Assembly (NCBI RefSeq): GCF_030817475.1
Contig: NZ_JAUSZJ010000002.1
Coordinates: 2,285,501 to 2,349,500, forward strand
Direction: 5' to 3'
DNA: 64,000 nucleotides
Source: Streptomyces sp. V2I9
Lineage (GTDB): Bacteria > Actinomycetota > Actinomycetes > Streptomycetales > Streptomycetaceae
Position numbers and translations under genes: made by a program. Below, piece by piece: positions 52,155 through 59,391 of this stretch. The notes beneath the pieces were generated by a model, which saw nothing but the letters and a program-made list of their open reading frames with translations, did no database searches and had not been told where the DNA came from. Positions within the stretch are counted from its first letter, which is position 1; each line of letters starts with the position of its first letter.

Positions 52155-54454
52155 TGGACCTCGACGCTCTCCGCTTCGGCAACTTCTCCCCACTCGGTGA
52201 GGCGATCACCGACTGGGAGCAGATGGTCAAGCAGCTCGCGACCCTCAAGAGAGACGCCAAGGACAACCTGGGCGTCAAGGCGGCGAAGGCCCGGTGGGCG
52301 GGCGAGAACGCCACCGTCACACGCTCCTTCGTGGAGAAGACCGCGGCAGAGTTCGCCGATGCCCACACCCAGGCCCGTACGGTCGTCCGCATCCTCGCCG
52401 ATACCCGGGACGAGTTGGTCTCCTTCCGTGACGAGCTCACCGAGGTGATCTCGCAGGCCGCCAAGAAGAATCTGACGGTCAGGGACACCGGCGACGGGTC
52501 GTTCACCGTCACGATGAACATCCACCCCGACCGTGCCGCCAAGGGCACCACCCTCCCCGAGCACAGCCAGACGGAAGCGGAAGGCCTGCGCGACCGGGTT
52601 CAGGCGATCCTGCGGAAGGCCACACGCAGCGACACCACCGCAGCAGAGACGCTGCGGCTCATCGTGGACCAGGCCGAGCGCGGATTCTCAGGCGCCGACT
52701 ACAAGGACCGGGACTCCGCGGCCGAAGCGGTCGCCAAGGCCGAGGCGATCGCCAAGATCCTCAAGAAGGACCCGACCGACGTCACGGCAACCGAGCTGAA
52801 CACGGTGAACGCCACGCTCGTCACGTACGGCAAGGACCCCCTGTTCGCGGAGAAACTCGCCACCTCCACGACGCCCGACGGTCTGCTGACGTTCTACGCC
52901 GGAATCGCCGACCCGGCGCAAGGCTATGGGGCCGACCCCAAACGGTTGGAACAGGCCAAGCTCCTCCAGAAGAACCTGGGCGTCGCGCTGGGCACGGCCA
53001 CGCTCTCCGACAGCGCCGCCATGCGGTCCTGGGAGCAGAAGATGCTCGAGCTGGGCCCGGAAGAGCTCGGCACCGAGCACGCGAGCAAACCCCGTGGATT
53101 CGCCGTCATGAGCAACCTCATGCGGTTCGGCGACTACGACGACCGGTTCCTCAACGAATACGGCGAGAAGCTCGTGGCGTATGACAAGGAACGCAACGTC
53201 GAAAACATGAGCCCGTGGATCAACAACTGGAACCACGGCGACCTGAACTTCTCCAGCAAGAACGACCGGGGCCGCGACCCCATGACCGGGTTCATGGAAG
53301 CCCTAGGTCACAACCCTGGCGCCGCGACCGACTTCTTCGCCCAGCCGGCCGGTGCCGGATCGAGTGTCGACAAAGAATCCGAGCTGAACGAGAACTTCAA
53401 GTACCTGACGAAGGAACGTATTTGGCTGTCGGATGCCTATACCATGGGTGGCGACGACAAGTTCACCGCTGGTCATGAATCCCTCGGCCACGCCCTGGAG
53501 GCGGCCACCACCGGGTACGTCTACGATGCCGAGCCGATGGTCTCCAAGGATCCGATGACCCCCGGCAACCGCGATATGCGCACTGCGGAAACAGCCGGCG
53601 TCATGGAGCAGGTCGTTTTCCTGTACGGGAGCGAGGACGGGCCGAAGATGCTGCACGATCAGTCCGAACTCGCGCTGAGTCTCGGCAAGATGGGGGCCGC
53701 ATACATCGATGACATCGACTACAGCATGTCAGGTGTCGGCGACCGGGCGAAGAACGAGGAAACCTTCCCACCGAAGTATCAGGGGCGGGCCGACTTCGGT
53801 GAACAAGGAGCTCTCAATTTCCTCAGCGTGATCGGCCAGGACGAGACCTCGCACGGAGCCGTCTCCGCAGCACAGCATTTGTACACGCTGAGCATGCTGG
53901 ACGCCCACCCGCCCAGCAGCGAGGCAAACATCGACAAGGCGCATGACGCCCTGACAACCGGCAGTGAGGTGCGAGGCATCCTCGACCACTCTCGCGTACA
54001 GCAGGCGGAAGCGACGTACAAGGACAACGCGGAGGAGCAGAACAAGTCGCTGGGCCGCTCCGGTGACTGGGTCAAGCTGGGCGCCGGGGCCGTGGTAGGA
54101 GGCGGTATCGCCGCGCTGCCCGTGCCAGGTTCGACCGGAGCGGCCATCGCGATCGCGCCGGTGGCTGCGGAAACGATCGGCAACGCGGTCAGCACCTTCG
54201 TCGGGCACCAGGTCGACAAGGGAATCGACAAGGCCGAGGAGGATCCGACAGAGCAGGCACAGGTCACCAGCCAGAGATTTCATTCGCTGGCAATCCAACA
54301 GCAGGCCGATGCCTACGCCGCGTACATCGGGCCGGACTCCGAAGTCAAGGCCGAGTTGAATCGCCAAAATTGGTCGCAGCAGATCGAGTACAGCTATTTC
54401 GGTACCGGATCTCTACAGAACGACTATCGGGGACGCCCCGCCTACAAGGACTGA
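52154..54454 (+). CDS. Large protein resembling DUF6571, possible secreted effector
   Basis: A 766-residue protein, probably of the streptomycete DUF6571 type (from memory). Residues 1-130 are helical and coiled-coil-like (ITDWEQMVKQLATLKRDAKD). The middle region has SSKNDRGRDPMTGFMEALGH and an HESLGHALEAATTG segment with His441-Glu442 and His446 (spacing HExxxH, not a canonical zinc motif). Residues 638-680 form a glycine-rich hydrophobic hairpin (KLGAGAVVGGGIAALP). There is no signal peptide. It is coupled to the preceding gene, so the pair may be secreted or act together. Confidence 0.78.
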   Translation: MDLDALRFGNFSPLGEAITDWEQMVKQLATLKRDAKDNLGVKAAKARWAGENATVTRSFVEKTAAEFADAHTQARTVVRILADTRDELVSFRDELTEVISQAAKKNLTVRDTGDGSFTVTMNIHPDRAAKGTTLPEHSQTEAEGLRDRVQAILRKATRSDTTAAETLRLIVDQAERGFSGADYKDRDSAAEAVAKAEAIAKILKKDPTDVTATELNTVNATLVTYGKDPLFAEKLATSTTPDGLLTFYAGIADPAQGYGADPKRLEQAKLLQKNLGVALGTATLSDSAAMRSWEQKMLELGPEELGTEHASKPRGFAVMSNLMRFGDYDDRFLNEYGEKLVAYDKERNVENMSPWINNWNHGDLNFSSKNDRGRDPMTGFMEALGHNPGAATDFFAQPAGAGSSVDKESELNENFKYLTKERIWLSDAYTMGGDDKFTAGHESLGHALEAATTGYVYDAEPMVSKDPMTPGNRDMRTAETAGVMEQVVFLYGSEDGPKMLHDQSELALSLGKMGAAYIDDIDYSMSGVGDRAKNEETFPPKYQGRADFGEQGALNFLSVIGQDETSHGAVSAAQHLYTLSMLDAHPPSSEANIDKAHDALTTGSEVRGILDHSRVQQAEATYKDNAEEQNKSLGRSGDWVKLGAGAVVGGGIAALPVPGSTGAAIAIAPVAAETIGNAVSTFVGHQVDKGIDKAEEDPTEQAQVTSQRFHSLAIQQQADAYAAYIGPDSEVKAELNRQNWSQQIEYSYFGTGSLQNDYRGRPAYKD

Positions 54455-54498
54455 CGCCTGCCCGCCTGACACAACATTCCTCTGAGGAAGCGAATGCC

Positions 54499-55158
54499 AT
54501 GCGCAACAGAACTCCCCGGATGCTCTGCGGAACCCTGATGTTTTTCATGGTCGCCGCCTGCACCGACGACGGAAGCAATGAGAAAGCGACACTCTCTGCC
54601 TCACAGGTGTGTGACAGCACGCTGCACCCGCCATCGGCGGCAGCCCTCGCCCGTCTGGCATCGACAGATCATTTCACCGAGCTCACCGGAACCAATCAGC
54701 TGGGAGACGCGACCAAGTTCTCTTTGCGACTGGCGGCGAAAAGACTTCACCGGAGCGCGAAGGAACGCAACGCCTGCTGGGTCTACAAAGCGGGCGATAA
54801 TAGAGGAATTCCACTTCTGATAGTCGAATTCGAACCGTCGGAGAGCCACCCCGCACCCGACGAGGAAGCGCGGAAAGCGGAAAGCGATCGCCTCGTCTAT
54901 CCTCTGGGGTCCTACGCCGAGATCAATGGCGTGATGGGGGCAAACCTGTACTTCTCCTGCTCGACCAAGGGGCTCAAAGGCACCTTGCCCTTCGTCAGGG
55001 CGAGCATGTACTCGTCCGGAGGTCAGCTGGCCCCCGGCTCCACGCCCGACGACCGCATGGCTGTCCTCAACGACGTCGCCCGCGGCCTGACCGAGGAGCT
55101 CGGCTGTGCGGCCGAAGCCGCGCTGCCCGCCCGGATCCCCGCCCCGACGAACGGCTGA
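54499..55158 (+). CDS. Lipoprotein of unknown function
   Basis: A 219-residue lipoprotein. The signal peptide ends FFMVAAC, and the Cys is followed by acidic residues. The mature part has two pairs of Cys (QVCDSTL, RNACWVYKAG, YFSCSTKG) suggestive of disulfides. Base composition is below that of its neighbours, with AT-rich codons (GATAATAGAGGAATTCC region). GAGGAAGCG precedes the ATG. It follows the 766-residue gene by 44 nt, so the three form one transcription unit. Confidence 0.82.
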   Translation: MRNRTPRMLCGTLMFFMVAACTDDGSNEKATLSASQVCDSTLHPPSAAALARLASTDHFTELTGTNQLGDATKFSLRLAAKRLHRSAKERNACWVYKAGDNRGIPLLIVEFEPSESHPAPDEEARKAESDRLVYPLGSYAEINGVMGANLYFSCSTKGLKGTLPFVRASMYSSGGQLAPGSTPDDRMAVLNDVARGLTEELGCAAEAALPARIPAPTNG

Positions 55159-55188
55159 CAGCCAGGCCGGAACAGAGAAGAGGGGAAG

Positions 55189-55225
55189 GAGGGCGGGACG
55201 CTCTCCGCAGAAGCGTCCCGCCCTC
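55189..55225. terminator. Terminator of the cassette
   Basis: GAGGGCGGGACGC (55189-55201) pairs with GCGTCCCGCCCTC (55213-55225), between the lipoprotein stop and the convergent helicase stop. Confidence 0.9.
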
Positions 55226-55250
55226 TCCCCCCACAGGCCCGTCCTCCCGC

Positions 55251-57035
55251 TCACGTCATCCGCGTCGCCCATTCCTGGACCTTGGCGATGCGCGTCTGGA
55301 TCTGGTGGGCCGTGGCCTCCGCGCTCGGCGGGCCGCCGCACACGCGGCGAAGTTCGTTGTGGATCACGCCGTGCGGTTTGCCGCTCTGGTGCGTGTAGGC
55401 GGAGACCATCGTGTTGAGCTGCTTGCGCAGGCTCAGCAGCTGCTTGTGCGTGACCACGGGCCGGGCCTCGGCGGGCTTCTCCAGGAGGTCGGCCTCCTCG
55501 GCCGGCTTCTGGCGGCTGTGCGCGATCTGCCGGCTCTGCCGCTTCTGGAGCAGGAGCTGCACCTGGTCCGGCTCCAGCAGGCCGGGGATGCCGAGGTAGT
55601 CCTGCTCCTCCTCGGAGCCGGGGTGGGCCTGCATGCCGAACTCGGCGCCGTCGTACAGCACCCGGTCGAAGACGGCGTCGGACTCCAGGGCCTCGAAAGG
55701 CAGCTGCTCCTCGGTCTCCTCGTCCTCCAGCCTCTCGGCGTCGGCGAGGAGCTTGTCCTCCTCGGAGAACGGGTTCTCCTCGTCGCCGCCCTTCTTCGGC
55801 TTGTCGAGGACGTGGTCGCGCTCGACCTCCATCTCGTTGGCGAAGTCGAGGAGCATCGGAATGGTCGGCAGGAAGACCGAGGCGGTCTCGCCGCGCCTGC
55901 GGGAGCGTACGAAGCGGCCGACGGCCTGCGCGAAGAACAGGGGCGTGGAGATGGTGGTGGCGTACACGCCGACGGCGAGGCGGGGCACGTCGACGCCTTC
56001 GGACACCATGCGGACCGCGACCATCCAGCGCGAATCGTCGGCGCTGAACCGGTCGATCTTCTTGGAGGCGGCCTTCTCGTCGGAGAGGACCACGGTCGGC
56101 GTCTCGCCGGTGACCTTCTTGAGGATCTTGGCGTACGCGCGGGCCGAGTCCTGGTCCGTCGCGATGACAAGGCCGCCCGCGTCGGGAATGCCCTTGCGGA
56201 CCTCGGTGAGCCGCTTGTCGGCCGCGGCGAGCACGTTGGGGATCCACTCGCCGGTGGGAGCGAGCGCGGTACGCCACGCCTGGCCGATGGCGTCCTTGGT
56301 CATCGGCTCGCCGAGCCGGGCGGCGATCTCGTCCCCGGCCTTCGTACGCCAGCGCATGTTGCCGCTGTAGCTGAGGAAGATCACCGGGCGGACCACGCCG
56401 TCCGCGAGGGCGTTGCCGTAGCCGTAGGTGTAGTCGGCGGAGGAGCGGCGGATGCCGTCGTTGCCCTCCTCGTACTGGACGAACGGGATCGGGTTGGTGT
56501 CCGAGCGGAACGGCGTACCGGTCAGCGCGAGCCGCCGGGTCGCCGGGTCGAACGCCTCCTGGCAGGCCTCGCCCCAGGACTTCGAGTCACCGGCGTGGTG
56601 GATCTCGTCGAGGATCACCAGCGTCTTGCGCTGCTCGCAGCGGTTGCGGTGCAGCATCGGCCGGACGCCGACACCCGCGTACGTCACGGCGACCCCGTGG
56701 TACTCCTTGCTCAGCGGACCGGCGCTGTACTCGGGGTCGAGCTTGATCCCTATCCGCGCGGCCGCCTCCGCCCACTGCTTCTTGAGGTGCTCGGTGGGGG
56801 CGACGACGGTGATCTGCTGCACGACGTGGTGGTGCAGCAGCCACGACGCGAGGGTCAGCGCGAACGTGGTCTTGCCGGCTCCGGGCGTCGCGACGGCGAG
56901 GAAGTCGCGCGGCTGCTCCTGGACGTACCTCTCCATGGCGCCCTGCTGCCAGGCTCGCAGCTTGCCGGCGGTCCCCCAGGGGGCGCGGCCGGGAAAGGCG
57001 GGTGAGAGGTGGTGGGAGGCGGTGGTAGTAGTCAC
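55251..57035 (-). CDS. DEAD/DEAH-box helicase, superfamily 2
   Basis: A 594-residue SF2 helicase. It has Walker A ATPGAGKTT (residues 49-57), DEIHH (143-147), TGTPFRSD (motif III region) and QAVGRFVRSRR (motif VI). An acidic insert (EEDKLLADAERLEDEETEEQ) and a C-terminal helical tail follow. It resembles the RadD/XPB-like helicases widespread in actinobacteria; DNA repair is inferred, not shown. The GTG at 57035 follows CCGGAGACC and begins just before the conserved WQQGAMERYV motif. Confidence 0.9.
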   Translation of the reverse strand: MTTTTASHHLSPAFPGRAPWGTAGKLRAWQQGAMERYVQEQPRDFLAVATPGAGKTTFALTLASWLLHHHVVQQITVVAPTEHLKKQWAEAAARIGIKLDPEYSAGPLSKEYHGVAVTYAGVGVRPMLHRNRCEQRKTLVILDEIHHAGDSKSWGEACQEAFDPATRRLALTGTPFRSDTNPIPFVQYEEGNDGIRRSSADYTYGYGNALADGVVRPVIFLSYSGNMRWRTKAGDEIAARLGEPMTKDAIGQAWRTALAPTGEWIPNVLAAADKRLTEVRKGIPDAGGLVIATDQDSARAYAKILKKVTGETPTVVLSDEKAASKKIDRFSADDSRWMVAVRMVSEGVDVPRLAVGVYATTISTPLFFAQAVGRFVRSRRRGETASVFLPTIPMLLDFANEMEVERDHVLDKPKKGGDEENPFSEEDKLLADAERLEDEETEEQLPFEALESDAVFDRVLYDGAEFGMQAHPGSEEEQDYLGIPGLLEPDQVQLLLQKRQSRQIAHSRQKPAEEADLLEKPAEARPVVTHKQLLSLRKQLNTMVSAYTHQSGKPHGVIHNELRRVCGGPPSAEATAHQIQTRIAKVQEWATRMT

Positions 57036-57191
57036 GGTCTCCGGTTCGGGGCTCTCGGGTGCGTGGGGCGGTGTCCGCACCGGGCCCGGCCCGATCGGCC
57101 CGACCCGCGATACGACAACCGGGCCACCCTACCGGGGGCCCGGTCGGAACCCGGTACGAACAAGCTGCGGCGACGCCGGACGAGACCGTGC

Positions 57192-57320
57192 TCACATCGC
57201 GTCGTGCAGCGCCCTCAGCCGCCCCGCGATCAGATCCACGTCCTCAAGACCGCCCATGGCCACCTCGATGACGAGCTTGTACGCCTCATCCTGGTCGACA
57301 TCCTGGTCGGCCTCGACCAT
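57192..57320 (-). CDS. Small ORF (42 residues)
   Basis: A 43-codon ORF with strong GC3 bias (about 36 of 41 sense codons end in G or C). The peptide contains EAYKLVIEVAMGGLEDVDLI, and a helical C terminus RLRALHDAM. No ribosome site is convincing. No family recognised. Confidence 0.45.
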   Translation of the reverse strand: MVEADQDVDQDEAYKLVIEVAMGGLEDVDLIAGRLRALHDAM

Positions 57321-57370
57321 GTCGGTAGCCCTACCGAAAGAGCACCATCCATGGGGTCACGGTGATACCG

Positions 57371-58877
57371 CTACTTCTCCCGGACGACGACCCGCGTAGC
57401 CACCCACACCCCCACCAGCGCCACCCCGGCCATCGGCAGGAACACCGCCGCGAACGCGCCCGGGTGCGAACCTGCGGCGCCGGCCTCCACCGCGCCGTGG
57501 GCCGCCCGCGCCGAGAGCCTTGCCGCCGAGGGCCGCGAAGGCCGCGCCGCCGATGGCGAGCAGCAGCACGTTGGAGAGGCCGTCGGAGATCTGGAGGGCG
57601 GCGGAGTTGGAGCCCGCCTCCTCGGGGGCCGACAGCTTGAGCAGCAGCACGCTGGTGGAGGCGATCACCATCCCCATCCCGAAGCAGCCGAAGGCCCAGG
57701 CGACGGCGACGGTCCAGACCGGAACGCCCTCGATCAGCACGGAGGGCGCCACGGCGATCGAGGCGGCGACGAGCAGCATGCCGGTCACCATCAGCCGCTC
57801 CCGGTGCGCCTCCATGCGGGGCCGGGACTGGACGAACGACCCGAGCGCCCAGGTCGCCCCGCCCACGGCCAGCGACAGCCCGGCCATCGTCGGGGACAGT
57901 CCGCGCTGGGTGACCAGCATCAGCGGGACGAAGGACTCGGCGGCGATGAACGACCCGGCGGCGACCCCGCGCAGCAGGACCACCGAGGGCAGCCCGCGCG
58001 CCGCCCGCGCGGTCCCGGCGGGCAGGAGACCGCGGACGGCGGGCACCAGCAGGGCGACGCCGACGGCGGCGGGCAGGAGGGCGAACCAGCTCAGCTCCTG
58101 CCCCGCGTACTGGAGCAGCCCCGCCCCGGCCGAGATCCCGAGGGCGAGCCGGATGCGGCGGCGGTCGTACGGCTCCGCGGCGGCGGCCGGGCCGGCGGGT
58201 CCGGAGGCCGTGCGCCGGATCGCCGGGAGGGCCAGCGCGAGCGGGATCACGATGAGCACGGGGATGCCGACGAAGACCCAGCGCCACCCGAGCTGCTCGG
58301 TCACGGTGCCGGCGGCCAGCGGTCCGACGACGGAGGGGATCACCCAGCTCGCGGCGAAGGCGGCCAGGATCGCGGGCCGGATGCGTTCGGGGTAGGCCCG
58401 CCCGATGACCACGTACAGCGCGACGATGACCAGCCCGCCGCCGAGGCCCTGGACGGCCCGGCCCGCGATGAAGACCCACATGCCGCCGGCCGCCCCGGAG
58501 AGCAGCAGACCCGCGCCGAAGGCGGTGATCCCGGTGGCGAGCGGCTGGAGCGGCCCGCGCCGGTCGGCCCACTGCCCGGAGAGGACCATGGCGAAGAGGC
58601 TGGTGGTGAAGTACGCGGAGAAGGCGAACGCGTAGAGCGGGATCCCGTTCAGCTCGCGGGCGGCGACCGGCATGGCCGTACCGACCGCCGTGGCCTCGAA
58701 CGCGATGAGGAACACCACGGACACGATGCCGATGCTCAGCGCCCGGTAGGTGCGCCCGAGGACCCCCTCGACGGCCTCGCGCGGAAGATCGGACAGCGGG
58801 TCGGGGGAAGTGGCGTCGGTCGCGGGCAGCGCGAGGTGGGCGGCTTCGGTGCCGTCACGGGGTTCGAGGGCGGTCAT
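57371..58877 (-). pseudogene. MFS exporter (DHA2-like), frameshifted near the C terminus
   Basis: A transporter of about 500 residues. It has YRALSIGIVSVVFLIAFEAT in helix 1, GQWADRRGPLQPLA in loop 2-3 and 12-14 hydrophobic spans. Around 57515-57522 the reading frame shifts: the coding frame ends GGAAFAALGGKAL, while the last helix (AFAAVFLPMAGVALVGVWVA TRVVV) reads in the next frame and stops at 57371-57373. The unshifted frame runs to 57357 and encodes a Gly/Arg-rich nonsense tail. Either an indel error or a genuine truncation. ATG at 58877. Confidence 0.85.
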
Positions 58878-59114
58878 GACCTCAGCGTAAGGGGCGTCGG
58901 CGGGTTTGGGCCCTGTCGATGTACGGTCCCGCGCTCGGCCCTTGGTCGTAGGTCCGGGGGTCCGGCCCCCACGGGCCGGGGCGGACGGGCCCCGGCCCGG
59001 TTGTGAACGGGGCATGGCAGTCGTATTGCGTGCGGTCCGGAATCCTTGAGGCGGGGGCCCGGGGGCCCGTAGCGTCGTTGTCGGCGGAGGAACAAGGAAC
59101 ACCGCGCCACCCCC

Positions 59115-59189
59115 GACCGTGTGCCCGAGAGGCTCAGGGGCTCGACTGCAACTCGAGTTACACCGGTTCGAATCCGGTCACGGTCTCCA
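59115..59189 (+). tRNA. tRNA-Cys-type gene, anticodon GCA
   Basis: The acceptor GACCGTG (59115-59121) pairs with CACGGTC (59179-59185), followed by discriminator T, the hallmark of tRNA-Cys, and an encoded CCA (59187-59189). The anticodon arm is CTCGA-CTGCAAC-TCGAG, giving GCA. The T arm is ACCGG-TTCGAAT-CCGGT. The D arm (CCC/GGG) has the conserved A14, G18G19 and A21. The acceptor differs from the usual streptomycete tRNA-Cys as I remember it. Confidence 0.85.
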
Positions 59190-59195
59190 CCACGA

Positions 59196-59226
59196 ACCGG
59201 CCGTCCCCGCCACGGGGGCGGCCGGT
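59196..59226 (+). terminator. Terminator of the tRNA-Cys gene
   Basis: ACCGGCCG-T-CCCC (59196-59208) pairs with GGGG-G-CGGCCGGT (59214-59226), 7 nt after the tRNA. It is followed by CCGTTCTCC. Confidence 0.85.
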
Positions 59227-59341
59227 CCGTTCTCCGCGCCTCACGGAGGGGAAGTCCGCGAGCGCGGGGGGCCTCGTGCCCGGTGCGAGCGGCGGGGGCA
59301 GCAGCTCCAGTTCCCGGTACGACCTCGGTGCGAGCGTTGCC

Positions 59342-59370
59342 GGCGGTCCCCGCCGGGTTCAGGGACCGCC
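59342..59370 (-). terminator. Terminator of the molybdenum hydroxylase operon
   Basis: GGCGGTCCC (59342-59350) pairs with GGGACCGCC (59362-59370) about 20 nt after the large-subunit stop, with extra flanking GC pairs. Confidence 0.75.
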
Positions 59371-59391
59371 GCCGGAACGGACGCGCCGCTG

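Noticed and set aside
53474-53491. Zinc metalloprotease motif in the 766-residue protein
   Set aside because: His441-Glu442 and His446 have HExxxH spacing, one residue too long for HExxH; the segment better fits the LGHALEAATTG family signature.
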